Positions 29,262 to 37,734 of a DNA stretch of 43,942 bases are shown one piece after another. A model generated the notes under the pieces. That model made no database searches, was not told the origin of the DNA, and saw only the letters and a list, made by a program, of their open reading frames with translations. The translations under genes and the position numbers were made by a program. The stretch is from Pseudanabaena sp. lw0831 (lineage in GTDB: Bacteria > Cyanobacteriota > Cyanobacteriia > Pseudanabaenales > Pseudanabaenaceae): the NCBI RefSeq assembly GCF_016584665.1, contig NZ_BBJB01000045.1:1-43942 (forward strand), read 5' to 3'. Numbering within the stretch: the first letter of the stretch is position 1; every line of letters starts with the position of its first letter.

Positions 29262-30878
29262 TTATTCAACAATTCCCAAAATAGTTTGAGGGTTTGTGCG
29301 AGTTAGTTGCGGAGCAATCAATCCTGAAGAATAAAGATGAGGATTGGTCTGAGCAACTAAGCTAAAAGCATCACGAGCTTGTTCAGTTACCGCAACAGTT
29401 TTTACGTCGTATGTCTGAGTTGCCAATTTGGGATAAAAACCGATCGCGACAATCGGCACAAGCAAGCAAGCGGCAATAAATACTTCGCGAGGTTTCGCAT
29501 CGCTAACATATTTATCTAAATGTAAATCTAGGTTGGGCTGACCGTAGAAAACTTGACGCAAGGTTGAGAGTAGATAAATGGGAGTGAGAATTACTCCAAC
29601 TGCTGCTAAGCCAATCATCACGATTTTGAAGTTAGATGCGTAGACATCGCTGGTAGTGATACCCAGAAAAATATTTAACTCACTCACAAATCCACTCATC
29701 CCAGGGAGGGCAAGAGATGCCATTGCCGCTGCCGTCATTAGGGCAAAAGCCTTAGGCATGATTTTGGCGATACCGCCCATTTCATCCATCATCAAGGTAT
29801 GGGTGCGATCGTAGGTGACTCCTGCAAGGAAGAACAACGCTGCCGCAATTAGTCCGTGAGAAATCATTTGGAGCAATGCACCACTTACACCCAAATCATT
29901 AAATGATGCTAATCCCACAAGGATAAAGCCCATGTGTGAAATCGAAGAGTAGGCTAGGCGGCGCTTGAGATTTTGTTGAGCGAATGCTGCCATTGCGCCA
30001 TAGACAATGCCGACTACCCCCAAAACCGCGAGCAAAGGCGCGAAGTAAACGTGAGCATTGGGCAACATTTCAATATTGAAACGAATTAGTGCATAGCCCC
30101 CCATTTTTAGCAATACCCCAGCTAATACCATCGATACTGGTGCAGAGGCTTCCCCGTGAGCATCTGGCAACCAAGTATGCAAAGGGAAAATTGGCAACTT
30201 TACACCAAAGGCAATTAAGAAACCTGCATAGGCGAGTAACTCAAAAGCGATCGGATACTGCTTCATACCCAGTTCAGCCATATTAAATGTTGTCGTATCC
30301 CCGTAAAATGCCATCGCTAAACCAGCGACGAGAATAAAAATCGAACCTAATGCTGTGTAGAGAATAAACTTTGTCGCAGCATAAAGACGCTTCGGCCCAC
30401 CCCAAATTGAAATCAGCAGATACACAGGAATCAGTTCTAATTCCCACATGAAGAAAAACAATAACAAATCTTGGGCTGCAAATACACCAATTTGAGCACT
30501 GTATAAGCAAAGCATCAAGAAATAGAATAGTTTTGACTTATTAGTAACATTCCAACTTGCAAAAATGGCTAGGGTTGTAATCAAGCCTGTCAATAAAATT
30601 AGCGGCATCGATAAACCGTCAACCGCCAATGACCAGTTCAAACCAAGTTGGGGAATCCAATCATAGTTTTCTGACATCTGGAATGATGCTTCATGGAGAT
30701 TGTATTGACTCCAGAATGCATAGACCATTAAAGACAATTCAATAAATCCTACTGCCATTGAGTATGATCGCACATTCTTCGCATCGTCGTACTTGTCAGG
30801 TATGAAAGGAATCACGAAGGCTGCTACAAGTGGTAACAGCAAGATAGTGGTAAGCCAAGGAAATTCTGCAACAGACAT
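29262..30878 (-). CDS. ndhD: NAD(P)H-quinone oxidoreductase chain 4 (NdhD)
   Basis: A 538-residue polytopic membrane protein homologous to Nuo-M/NdhD, a proton-pumping subunit of NDH-1 in respiration and cyclic electron flow. Visible are [18 protein letters not shown] with the conserved glutamate, [31 protein letters not shown]-like [12 protein letters not shown], and [14 protein letters not shown]. Paralogues exist for respiratory (D1/D2) and CO2-uptake (D3/D4) complexes. No cup genes are adjacent, which favours the D1/D2 type, but I did not prove this. It appears monocistronic. Confidence 0.95.
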   Translation of the reverse strand: MSVAEFPWLTTILLLPLVAAFVIPFIPDKYDDAKNVRSYSMAVGFIELSLMVYAFWSQYNLHEASFQMSENYDWIPQLGLNWSLAVDGLSMPLILLTGLITTLAIFASWNVTNKSKLFYFLMLCLYSAQIGVFAAQDLLLFFFMWELELIPVYLLISIWGGPKRLYAATKFILYTALGSIFILVAGLAMAFYGDTTTFNMAELGMKQYPIAFELLAYAGFLIAFGVKLPIFPLHTWLPDAHGEASAPVSMVLAGVLLKMGGYALIRFNIEMLPNAHVYFAPLLAVLGVVGIVYGAMAAFAQQNLKRRLAYSSISHMGFILVGLASFNDLGVSGALLQMISHGLIAAALFFLAGVTYDRTHTLMMDEMGGIAKIMPKAFALMTAAAMASLALPGMSGFVSELNIFLGITTSDVYASNFKIVMIGLAAVGVILTPIYLLSTLRQVFYGQPNLDLHLDKYVSDAKPREVFIAACLLVPIVAIGFYPKLATQTYDVKTVAVTEQARDAFSLVAQTNPHLYSSGLIAPQLTRTNPQTILGIVE

Positions 30879-31082
30879 GATGAGGATAAATACTTACTCG
30901 TTAATTCAATTGTATTAAGAATTTGTAAACTTGTGTTAAGTCTTTTGATATAAAAGTTAACAAATCATCAAAACTATCAAATAGACTCAAAGCCATGCCA
31001 GAAGTCATTTCCTAGGATATAGACTGGCATTCATCTACAAATTGTCATCTAAATAATGAATATCATCACTTTATTACTATCG

Positions 31083-31163
31083 TTAAACCTCAAAACCAGA
31101 AACAGCAATTCCCGCTCTTTCTAGTTTCTCAATGAGCAAGTGCGATCGCGAGACAATTTCTAT
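31083..31163 (-). pseudogene. Possible C-terminal fragment of a lost gene
   Basis: In one minus-strand frame the stretch reads IEIVSRSHLLIEKLERAG followed by IAVSGFEV and a stop. It has the alternation of charged and hydrophobic residues and codon use of real cyanobacterial coding DNA, including an in-frame HIP1 site. The frame continues only about 10 more codons before a hairpin, and there is no start signal. It could be a remnant of a deleted gene or chance. I do not recognise a family. Confidence 0.3.
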
Positions 31164-31189
31164 TAAGATCAAATTTCTATAGCACTTAC

Positions 31190-31222
31190 GCAAGAATCGC
31201 ACTCTGTGAGTGCGATTCTTGC
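31190..31222. repeat. Perfect 15-bp hairpin upstream of the aminotransferase gene
   Basis: GCAAGAATCGCACTC pairs with GAGTGCGATTCTTGC around TGT. It ends 34 nt before the chosen start, so a longer reading that begins inside the hairpin (31206) is disfavoured. Confidence 0.6.
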
Positions 31223-31256
31223 AAATCAACAAACCTTATACGTTCTCACAACACAA

Positions 31257-32438
31257 ATGAAGACTTGGCTCAAACCTGCTCAAAGACTAGAAAAACTCCC
31301 TCCATACGTTTTTGCCCGTCTAGATGAGTTGAAGTTACGAGCGAAAGAGCAAGGTCTAGATTTGATCGATCTCGGTATGGGCAACCCCGATGGTCCCACC
31401 CCTGAACCAGTAGTCGAAGCCGCGATCGCTGCTTTACGAAACCCCAAAAATCATGGCTATCCCCCCTTTGAAGGGACGGCTAGTTTTCGCCGGGCGATCA
31501 CTGACTGGTACAAGCGTCGTTACAATGTACAACTTGATTCTGAAGGCGAAGCATTACCTTTAATTGGCTCTAAAGAAGGCTTAGGGCATTTAGCGATCGC
31601 CTATATCGATCCTGGCGATCTGGTACTTGTACCCAGTCCTGCTTATCCTGCCCATTTTCGGGGGCCATTACTGGCTGGCGGTGAGATCTATGAAATGATT
31701 CTCAAACCTGAACAAGACTGGTTGATCGATCTATCGGCAATTCCCGAAGAGATCGCCCAACGCGCCAAAGTGATGTACTTCAACTATCCTGCAAACCCCA
31801 CGGGTGCAGTTGCGCCACGGGAATTTTTTGAAGAAGTAGTTGCTTTTGCCAAGAAATACGAGATTTTACTAGTTCACGATCTTTGCTATGCCGAACTTGC
31901 TTTTGATGGCTATACGCCTACTAGTTTGCTGGAAATCGAAGGCGGCAAAGATGTGGGTGTAGAATTTCATACTCTCTCCAAAACCTATAATATGGCTGGC
32001 TGGCGCGTGGGCTTTGTGGTCGGCAATCGTCATATTATTCAAGGTTTACGTACCCTCAAAACTAACCTCGATTACGGGATCTTCTCCGCGATCCAAGTTG
32101 CCGCCGAGACAGCACTGCAACTACCTGATACTTATTTAGAGGCTGTCTGCGATCGCTACAAAGAACGCCGTGATTTCTTGATCTCAGGGCTAGCCGAACT
32201 CGGTTGGGATATTCCCAAAACATACGCCACCATGTATCTCTGGATTCCTGTACCTGTGGGGATGACATCTGCTGACTTCGCTCTAAAAGTTTTAGAAAGT
32301 ACAGGCGTAGTGTTTACCCCTGGCAGTGCTTTTGGGAAAGGCGGCGAAGGCTATGTCAGAATTAGTTTGATCGCTGACTGCGATCGTCTTGGCGAAGCAC
32401 TCAATCGCCTCAAGCAATCTGGAATACGTTACAAATAG
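31257..32438 (+). CDS. Class I/II PLP aminotransferase, AlaC/LL-DAP-aminotransferase-like
   Basis: A 393-residue fold-type I PLP enzyme. The N-terminus RLEKLPPYVFARLDELK and IDLGMGNPDGPTP, then GSKEGLGHLA, PAYPAHFRGP, LVHDLCYAELAFDG and the PLP-lysine block TLSKTYNMAGWRVGF, closely follow the E. coli AlaC type. Related cyanobacterial proteins are annotated as aspartate or LL-diaminopimelate aminotransferase. Substrate specificity is therefore open among glutamate-pyruvate, aspartate and LL-DAP transamination. The ATG at 31257 matches the family start; a GTG at 31206 would place 17 extra residues across a hairpin. Confidence 0.88.
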   Translation: MKTWLKPAQRLEKLPPYVFARLDELKLRAKEQGLDLIDLGMGNPDGPTPEPVVEAAIAALRNPKNHGYPPFEGTASFRRAITDWYKRRYNVQLDSEGEALPLIGSKEGLGHLAIAYIDPGDLVLVPSPAYPAHFRGPLLAGGEIYEMILKPEQDWLIDLSAIPEEIAQRAKVMYFNYPANPTGAVAPREFFEEVVAFAKKYEILLVHDLCYAELAFDGYTPTSLLEIEGGKDVGVEFHTLSKTYNMAGWRVGFVVGNRHIIQGLRTLKTNLDYGIFSAIQVAAETALQLPDTYLEAVCDRYKERRDFLISGLAELGWDIPKTYATMYLWIPVPVGMTSADFALKVLESTGVVFTPGSAFGKGGEGYVRISLIADCDRLGEALNRLKQSGIRYK

Positions 32439-32475
32439 ATATAAGGTGTGGTGCAAAGCACCACACCTTATATCT
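32437..32475 (+). terminator. Hairpin between aminotransferase and lgt
   Basis: A perfect 18-bp stem overlaps the aminotransferase stop codon, with tip GTGC-AAA-GCAC. Confidence 0.7.
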
Positions 32476-32500
32476 GAATTACCCAAGTAAAAAGGAAAAA

Positions 32501-33352
32501 GTGTTTAATCTGTTGCCTCTTGCTTTTGAATTTACATCTCCAGGTCCGATCGCTTTTGAGGTTGGACCACTTTCGATCCGTTGGTATGGATTGCTAATCG
32601 CTTCAGCAATAATTTTTGGGACGGTACTAGCGCAAAAACTTGCGGAAAAGCGCAATGTTGATCCAGAGTTGGTTGGCGATCTGGCGATTTGGCTTGTAGT
32701 TGGGGCGATCCCCTGCGCTCGTTTTTACTATGTCCTGTTTGAGTGGCATCGCTTCCAGAATCAAGAATGGTACAAAATATTTGCAATCTGGGAAGGTGGG
32801 ATTGCTATTCATGGGGCGATTATTGGTGGGGCGATCGCGGCAACTATATTTTGCAAACGCCAAAAAATTTCCACATGGTTAATGGCCGATATTGTTATGC
32901 CTGCGGTAATTTTGGGCCAGGCGATCGGGCGTTGGGGCAATTTTTTTAATTCGGAAGCTTTTGGCAGCCCGACTGACTTACCTTGGAAATTATTTATCCC
33001 CATCAATCGTCGTCCACCTGAATTTGTCAACGAATCATACTTTCACCCCACATTTCTATATGAATCTGTCTGGAATATTGGTGTATTTGCGATTCTAATC
33101 TTTACATTCCTGCGCTTTCCTAAACTTAGGACTGGCACAATTACAATGATGTATGCGATCGCTTACAGCATCGGTAGATTTTGGATCGAAGGTTTACGCA
33201 CCGACAGCTTAATGGTAGGTGGGCTTCGCACCGCACAGATGATTAGTTTGGCTGCGATCGCCGCAGGTATCTTTGGCTTAATTTGGCTATACGGATTGCG
33301 CCGTAGGTTTCCCGATACCACTCCTAAAGAAATAACGTCCGAAAACCTATGA
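32501..33352 (+). CDS. lgt: Phosphatidylglycerol--prolipoprotein diacylglyceryl transferase
   Basis: A 283-residue polytopic membrane enzyme that adds diacylglycerol to the lipobox cysteine of prolipoproteins. It carries the Lgt signature GRWGNFFNSEAFG, the early SIRWYGLLIA block, IAIHGAIIGG and the C-terminal YSIGRFWIEGLRTDSL. The start is a GTG at 32501 with AAGGA about 6 nt upstream. The stop overlaps the next start by 4 nt (ATGA), so the two genes are translationally coupled. Confidence 0.96.
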   Translation: MFNLLPLAFEFTSPGPIAFEVGPLSIRWYGLLIASAIIFGTVLAQKLAEKRNVDPELVGDLAIWLVVGAIPCARFYYVLFEWHRFQNQEWYKIFAIWEGGIAIHGAIIGGAIAATIFCKRQKISTWLMADIVMPAVILGQAIGRWGNFFNSEAFGSPTDLPWKLFIPINRRPPEFVNESYFHPTFLYESVWNIGVFAILIFTFLRFPKLRTGTITMMYAIAYSIGRFWIEGLRTDSLMVGGLRTAQMISLAAIAAGIFGLIWLYGLRRRFPDTTPKEITSENL

Positions 33353-33975
33353 TCAAATTGCCCCATACCGATCCTCGCGAAATGGTGGAAACCGCATTCC
33401 TCGCTAGTACCACCGCCATGTTGTTTCTCATTAATTTTTACTTTCCCCTCGGTCCATTGCTGAGAATGCTATTTCCATTGCCAACAGCTCTAGCCTATTT
33501 ACGCTGGAATAGCCGCGCCGCATGGATGTCAATGGTCGTAACAGCATTACTTCTAGCAATTTTGATGGGGCCAACCCGTAGTATTCAGTATATTGTCCCC
33601 CATGGTTTAGTTGGAGTCACGTTGGGATATTTATGGAAACGAGATTTTCCTTGGTCGGGTTCGCTGAGCATTGCGACAATGATTGGCTCAGTTGGCACGG
33701 CTTTTCAGTTTGCTTTTTTATCAGTCTTGATGGGTGAAAATGTCTGGAACTATTCAATTGCCCAGATTACAGGGTTACTCAATTGGGTGATGCAGCTTTT
33801 CGGGTCGCTGGAACAGCCAGATTTTGCGACAATTCAGATTTTTGCGATCGCAGCCATTATCTTTAGTAACTTTGCCTATCAATTACTCGTGCATTTAGTC
33901 GCTTGGATTGTGCTCGATCGCCTTGGCAACCCTATTCCCAGTCCCCCAAAATGGATAGAATCTTTGTTAGTTTGA
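33349..33975 (+). CDS. DUF2232 family membrane protein
   Basis: A 208-residue hydrophobic protein with about five or six membrane segments, such as TAMLFLINFYFPLGPLL, MSMVVTALLLAILMG and IFAIAAIIFSNFAYQLL. The RMLFPLPTALAYLRW block near residue 40 is typical of DUF2232/YybS-type proteins. The function is unknown; the fold resembles small substrate-binding membrane subunits. It overlaps lgt by 4 nt, which suggests coupled expression with lipoprotein processing. Confidence 0.75.
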   Translation: MIKLPHTDPREMVETAFLASTTAMLFLINFYFPLGPLLRMLFPLPTALAYLRWNSRAAWMSMVVTALLLAILMGPTRSIQYIVPHGLVGVTLGYLWKRDFPWSGSLSIATMIGSVGTAFQFAFLSVLMGENVWNYSIAQITGLLNWVMQLFGSLEQPDFATIQIFAIAAIIFSNFAYQLLVHLVAWIVLDRLGNPIPSPPKWIESLLV

Positions 33976-34148
33976 ACGTAAAATCCTCACTTAAACGATT
34001 TTTTACCCCCTAGTCATCAGCATGTCTAAGACAATCTTTTGAAAAACTTAATTAATTGACACAATATCGAATAAGAAATTATACTCATTAGTTAACCGCA
34101 CAGAATGCCTATAATTCTGAAATATTGGCGCAAATCACTTTCGTTACC

Positions 34149-34481
34149 ATGACCAACCCTGCCGAATCAAATCAAACTGTAATTACAAACTCATCAATTG
34201 CTCTATCTGAAAGAGAGCTACAAGTGATTGAATTAGTAGCTGGTGGCTTAACCAACCAAGATATTGCAATCAAACTAGCGATTAGCAAACGTACTGTGGA
34301 TAATCACATCAGCAACATTTTAACAAAAACGAAAACTGATAATCGGGTTTCACTGGTGCGTTGGGCTTTGCAATGGGGTAAGGTATGCATTGACGAAGTC
34401 AATTGCTGCATAATTGGCACACATCCAGTTAGTAATGTTTTAGATGCAAAAGATTTAGGGCAGGAATTAGAAAGTGCCTAG
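34149..34481 (+). CDS. Single-domain LuxR/NarL-type regulator, PedR-like
   Basis: A 110-residue protein that is essentially one LuxR-type helix-turn-helix (about 20-75: SERELQVIELVAGGLTNQDI, ISKRTVDNHISNIL). There is no receiver domain. It resembles Synechocystis PedR, a small redox regulator that answers thioredoxin through Cys80. With the ATG at 34149, a cysteine falls exactly at position 80 (WGKVC), and two more (Cys86, Cys87) follow. A TTG at 34125 is an alternative start that would shift this numbering. The next gene overlaps its 3' end. Confidence 0.75.
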   Translation: MTNPAESNQTVITNSSIALSERELQVIELVAGGLTNQDIAIKLAISKRTVDNHISNILTKTKTDNRVSLVRWALQWGKVCIDEVNCCIIGTHPVSNVLDAKDLGQELESA

Positions 34482-34749
34482 TGGGGAATTAGCAATTAAT
34501 CGTTGCAAGATTGTTTATAAGCCTGATATTGCTCTAGCGATGTATAGAGAGTTAGCATCTCATATCGAACAAATTGACAATGTTGACGCTGAATTGTTTT
34601 GGCAAGAAAGCGTTGAATTTAGTTATTTAGGTAGTCAAATTGGTGGTTTGTGGCTTACCTACCCTCAATCAATACCTGAGCAATCCCAATTTTTAATAAA
34701 AAATATTTTGAACCATTACGGAGATTGGACATCTGATCCCAAAGATTAA
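34474..34749 (+). CDS. Small hypothetical protein overlapping the LuxR gene
   Basis: A 91-residue protein from a GTG at 34474 that overlaps the end of the LuxR-type gene by 8 nt. It has no signal peptide or membrane segment. Visible is an alpha-helical start (DIALAMYRELASHIEQID) and an aromatic middle (FWQESVEFSYLGSQIGGLW). I do not recognise a family. The overlap suggests coexpression with the regulator, and a terminator follows directly. The function is unknown. Confidence 0.6.
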   Translation: MPSGELAINRCKIVYKPDIALAMYRELASHIEQIDNVDAELFWQESVEFSYLGSQIGGLWLTYPQSIPEQSQFLIKNILNHYGDWTSDPKD

Positions 34750-34774
34750 AAAAGTGCGCTTCGTGCACTTTTTT
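34748..34774 (+). terminator. Terminator after the LuxR-hypothetical pair
   Basis: AAAAAAGTGC pairs with GCACTTTTTT around GCTTCGT at the stop codon, and a T run follows. Confidence 0.75.
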
Positions 34775-34787
34775 ATATTAGAAACCT

Positions 34788-35474
34788 ATGAGAAGACGCA
34801 TATTTACTGATTTCGATGGTCCAATCATGGACGTGTCAGAGCGATATTACCAAGTTTACTTATATTGCTTAGAAAAAATTCGCAAGCCCGAACAGGTAGT
34901 TACAACCTTATCAAAGTCCGAGTTTTGGGAATTAAAGCGATCTCAAGTACCTGAAAAGGAAATTGCAAATTTATCAGGCTTTGAAGACGAGAAACAATCC
35001 ATTGCTTTTGCTCATCTGCGCCGTGCCACTGTGCATACAAATCCCTATTTTTCCTATGATCGCCTGATTGACATTGCAATTCCAGCATTAGAAAAAGCTC
35101 AACAGTTAGGAATCGATCTCGCAGTGATGACCATGCGTCGTCGCCGCGAACTCGAACCTGTACTCGATCAATATAATTTAAGAAGATTTTTTTCTAGCGA
35201 TCGCATTTTTTGTCTTGACGATGACTATGTAAAAACAGTCGATATCCAAGACAAACCCAAGTTAATGAAAATGGCTCAAGCTGATCTGCCAGAAGTTCAT
35301 CATCAATGGATGATCGGCGATACTGAAGCAGATATTATCGCTGCTCAAACTTATGGTGTTCCAGCGATAGCGGTACTTAGTGGCATCCGCAATCAAGTTC
35401 AACTAGAAAAATACAAACCAAATCGAATCGTTACCAACTTAATTTGCGCAATAAATGAGGTTGTAGACCTATAA
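34788..35474 (+). CDS. HAD-family hydrolase
   Basis: A 228-residue haloacid-dehalogenase-like phosphatase. Motif I is FTDFDGPIMD with the nucleophile and acid/base aspartates. Motif II is the threonine in AVMTMRRRREL, motif III includes the lysine in DKPKLMK, and motif IV is MIGDTEADI. The helical cap lies between motifs I and II. Motif I has proline and isoleucine where DFDGTL is usual, a known variation. It resembles phosphoglycolate-phosphatase-type HADs but the substrate is unknown. It is convergent with nblA across a bidirectional terminator. Confidence 0.85.
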   Translation: MRRRIFTDFDGPIMDVSERYYQVYLYCLEKIRKPEQVVTTLSKSEFWELKRSQVPEKEIANLSGFEDEKQSIAFAHLRRATVHTNPYFSYDRLIDIAIPALEKAQQLGIDLAVMTMRRRRELEPVLDQYNLRRFFSSDRIFCLDDDYVKTVDIQDKPKLMKMAQADLPEVHHQWMIGDTEADIIAAQTYGVPAIAVLSGIRNQVQLEKYKPNRIVTNLICAINEVVDL

Positions 35475-35520
35475 ATAAAACAAAAGTAGTGATTCACACT
35501 GCTTTTGCTTTATTTATAGG
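35468..35520. terminator. Bidirectional terminator between HAD gene and nblA
   Basis: CCTATAAATAAAACAAAAG pairs with CTTTTGCTTTATTTATAGG with a small bulge. It spans the HAD stop and ends 8 nt before the nblA stop on the other strand. Confidence 0.7.
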
Positions 35521-35527
35521 TGTCAGA

Positions 35528-35701
35528 TTACATGCCCCCTAAAAACTCTTGCTTAGCAATCTTTACCATCAAAGCTTGCTGACCTAAATAAAGCATATGT
35601 AGCTCAGTAAGAAGTTGCTTAGCTGAATCTATATCAATATTTTGGATCTGCTGGCAAAACATCATATGGGTAAATTGCTTTTCGACAGGTAAGTCACTCA
35701 T
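35528..35701 (-). CDS. nblA: NblA-like phycobilisome degradation adaptor
   Basis: A 57-residue protein, MSDLPVEKQFTHMMFCQQIQ at the start and ending KQEFLGGM. The pattern of a short helix, then FCQQIQNIDIDSAKQLLTEL and a second helix with LGQQALMVKIAKQEF, fits the NblA/Ycf18 family (about 55-65 residues). NblA binds phycobiliproteins and directs phycobilisomes to Clp protease during nutrient starvation. The start ATG has GAGG about 7 nt upstream. It lies downstream of apcABC on the same strand, behind two hairpins, and has its own candidate promoter. NblA is short and divergent, so the call rests on the helix pattern and size. Confidence 0.75.
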   Translation of the reverse strand: MSDLPVEKQFTHMMFCQQIQNIDIDSAKQLLTELHMLYLGQQALMVKIAKQEFLGGM

Positions 35702-35768
35702 AAGTACCTCATTTACAAATCAATCAATGACACTAAACTATTACAATAACCAATGCTTTGAAGTTGCT

Positions 35769-35797
35769 TTAGACTAGATATTAGTCACTGTGTCAAC
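35769..35797 (-). promoter_or_regulatory. Candidate nblA promoter
   Basis: On the minus strand TTGACA (35792-35797) is followed after 17 nt by TCTAAA (35769-35774), about 70 nt upstream of the nblA ATG. The -35 is perfect and the -10 is 4 of 6. I found no clear NtcA box (GTA-N8-TAC) nearby. Confidence 0.4.
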
Positions 35798-35926
35798 ATA
35801 ACGTAACAATACTTTAAAGTCATTGAAAAAACTGTATCACGATAAACATTTTTTCTAGATATACCCAAAGAAATATTTTCTATAAAAAGTCATAAAGGTA
35901 TTCCTTATGATGGCTATAAGCAAATA

Positions 35927-35979
35927 TATGTAAAACCGAGAAGAGAGTTGCGCCGCAACTCTCTTCTCGGTTTTACATA
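35927..35979. repeat. Long perfect hairpin upstream of nblA
   Basis: The left arm begins TATGTAAAACCGAGAAGAG and the right arm is its exact complement, giving a stem of about 25 bp with a very short tip (GTTGCGCCGCAAC). It lies about 225 nt upstream of the nblA start. Confidence 0.65.
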
Positions 35980-36060
35980 AGAAATAGCAGTGCGGGGCAA
36001 AGACTGGCGACGGCTATTTACGTGACTATAGATATCGTCTTAAGCAAGGCGATCGCTCCA

Positions 36061-36111
36061 AACCAAAAAAGCAGAAGATTCACAACGTGAATCTTCTGCT
36101 TTTTTTGGTTT
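36061..36111 (-). terminator. Terminator of the apcABC operon
   Basis: AACCAAAAAAGCAGAAGATT plus CAC pairs with its complement around AAC, starting 17 nt past the apcC stop. Read on the minus strand it ends in a T run. Confidence 0.8.
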
Positions 36112-36127
36112 GGGGATAAGAAAAAAA

Positions 36128-36331
36128 CTAAAGCAAGCCAGTATTTGCGCCTTGCTTGCCAGTAGCTAGTTCAACTTTTACAATCTTGCCGCCCATTTTC
36201 ATAATGCGTTGCTGTTCAGCAAACCAGTTGTCGAAGGACACTAGCTTCGTGAAATAGGTATTTTGCAACTCTCGTTGTGTACGAATACGAGTTTGGCTAG
36301 GTACACAAGCCGTGATTTTAAAACTCCGCAT
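36128..36331 (-). CDS. apcC: Phycobilisome core linker ApcC (Lc 7.8)
   Basis: A 67-residue CpcD-type linker, the usual ApcC length. It caps allophycocyanin core cylinders. Conserved stretches are FKITACVPSQTRIRTQRELQ and QQRIMKMGGKIVKVELATG. The start is the ATG at 36331; an upstream in-frame reading would add eight residues (MALKEIAA) not seen in the family. It is the last gene of apcA-apcB-apcC and lies 183 nt after apcB, with a hairpin in the gap. Confidence 0.96.
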   Translation of the reverse strand: MRSFKITACVPSQTRIRTQRELQNTYFTKLVSFDNWFAEQQRIMKMGGKIVKVELATGKQGANTGLL

Positions 36332-36416
36332 AGCGGCGATCTCCTTCAGAGCCAATTATTTAAAGATTAATTAGAAGTTAATTTCAAAGAAATATTTCTA
36401 GACTGATATAAGCGTT

Positions 36417-36457
36417 GGCGGCAAGATAGGAAGCTCAAGCTACCTACCTCCGCCGCC
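36417..36457 (-). terminator. Hairpin between apcB and apcC
   Basis: An imperfect GC-rich palindrome (GGCGG...CCGCC with AGCT-CA-AGCT at the tip) lies 58 nt after the apcB stop. Hairpins here in cyanobacterial apc operons are thought to give abundant apcAB and less apcC message, by attenuation or 3'-end protection. Confidence 0.6.
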
Positions 36458-36514
36458 TTGTAAATATTAATTATTAAAAAATCAATAAATAGCAATTAAC
36501 GCCATATCAAGCAA

Positions 36515-37000
36515 TTAGCTCAAGCCTGAGCTGATGTAGTCAAGGTATACACCCAATTCTTTGCCAGCTTCAGAACCAACGATGCTAGCAGCAACTTCTT
36601 TGATTGCTTGGATAGCTTGAATGGTAGAAACTACAGGTACTCCAAGGGAGTTGTAGGTTTCTTTCAATCCATTGAGAACACGTTCGTCAAGGATCGAAGC
36701 ATCACCAGCAAGCATTGCATAGGTTGCATAACGAAGGTAATAGTCGAGGTCGCGGATACATGCGGCATAACGACGGGTGGTGTACATGTTGCCGCCTGGA
36801 CGGGTAACATCTGAGTACAACAAGGACTTAGCAACTGCTTCTTTAACGATGGTTGCAGAGTTAGCGGAGATCGCGGCGGAAGCACGAACGCGAAGTTCGC
36901 CAGTTGCGAAATATGCTTTTAGCTTTTCGAGAGAAGCGGCATCAAGGTATTTGCCTTGAACGTCAGAAGAATTGATGACGGAAGTAATTGCGTCTTGCAT
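36515..37000 (-). CDS. apcB: Allophycocyanin beta subunit
   Basis: A 161-residue phycobiliprotein of the phycobilisome core. Chromophore-binding C81 lies in [20 protein letters not shown]71 in [11 protein letters not shown] is the site methylated in beta subunits. It carries one phycocyanobilin and pairs with ApcA to form trimers that pass energy to photosystem II. Length and sequence are standard. It lies 135 nt downstream of apcA. Confidence 0.98.
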   Translation of the reverse strand: MQDAITSVINSSDVQGKYLDAASLEKLKAYFATGELRVRASAAISANSATIVKEAVAKSLLYSDVTRPGGNMYTTRRYAACIRDLDYYLRYATYAMLAGDASILDERVLNGLKETYNSLGVPVVSTIQAIQAIKEVAASIVGSEAGKELGVYLDYISSGLS

Positions 37001-37135
37001 TTTTGTATATCTTTTAGGTTTGCAATTAGTTTTTTGAATTACAGATTCAGAATTCTGAATAGCTTAAATTCTGTTTTTAAAGAAAATTAATCCGAGAACA
37101 ATCTGAAAACAATCTAAGAAAGTCTCAAGACCGAT

Positions 37136-37621
37136 TTACTGCATTGCACCGATGACGTAGTCAAAGTAGTAACCAGCTTCGGCTGCATCTTCACCAGACA
37201 ACAAGGAAGCTGCTGCATTCTTAAGACCACGTACACCTTCGACAACACCAGGAATAGGAGTGCCTAAAGAGTTGTACATTTCCTTAACGCCAACTAGACC
37301 GATTTCTTCGATAGGAGTAACATCACCAGACACAACTCCGTAGGTTACTAGGCGAAGGTAGTAGTCTAGGTCACGTAGGCAAGTTGCTGTCATTTGCTCA
37401 CCATATGCATTTCCACCAGGAGAAACAACATCAGGACGCTTTTGGAAAAGTTGATCGCCAGCTTGCTTAACGATGCGCTCGCGGGATTCGGTCAATGTTT
37501 GGGCAATGCGAAGACGACGCTCACCAGAGCTTACAAAGCCCTTAATACGATCTAGTTCGCCAGGGCTGAGGTAACGTGCTTCAGCATCTGCATTCACGAT
37601 AGACTTCGTGACTACGCTCAT
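37136..37621 (-). CDS. apcA: Allophycocyanin alpha subunit
   Basis: A 161-residue phycobiliprotein with chromophore cysteine C81 in [16 protein letters not shown], an intact globin-like fold and the typical start [20 protein letters not shown]. It forms the alpha-beta allophycocyanin monomer with ApcB and is the first gene of the apcABC operon. Upstream is a 250-nt leader with a GGAG about 10 nt before the ATG. apcE, often near apcA, is not in this window. Confidence 0.98.
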   Translation of the reverse strand: MSVVTKSIVNADAEARYLSPGELDRIKGFVSSGERRLRIAQTLTESRERIVKQAGDQLFQKRPDVVSPGGNAYGEQMTATCLRDLDYYLRLVTYGVVSGDVTPIEEIGLVGVKEMYNSLGTPIPGVVEGVRGLKNAAASLLSGEDAAEAGYYFDYVIGAMQ

Positions 37622-37734
37622 TTAATTTTTTCTCCAATCAAAAATGTGAATAAAAACGATTGATGTGATGCCATACCATGCAGGAATTCCTTTGCTTTAG
37701 CTATGTCCTATGAACAATCGCAAAAAGTTTGGGG

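Larger units (their letters stand above)
30879..31256. other. Divergent region upstream of ndhD, with a possible gene fragment
   Basis: About 378 bases separate the divergent ndhD and aminotransferase genes. An AT-rich stretch next to ndhD probably holds its promoter. On the minus strand, 31083-31163 has coding-like sequence ending in a stop, treated separately. A hairpin at 31190-31222 lies before the aminotransferase start. Confidence 0.5.
35702..36127. other. Spacer between apcC and nblA
   Basis: No gene is seen in these 426 bases. They hold the nblA leader and candidate promoter, an AT-rich tract, and two strong hairpins, listed separately. Confidence 0.7.

Noticed and set aside
35702-35925. 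An NtcA box upstream of nblA
   Set aside because: GTA and TAC triplets occur but never with the 8-nt spacing.
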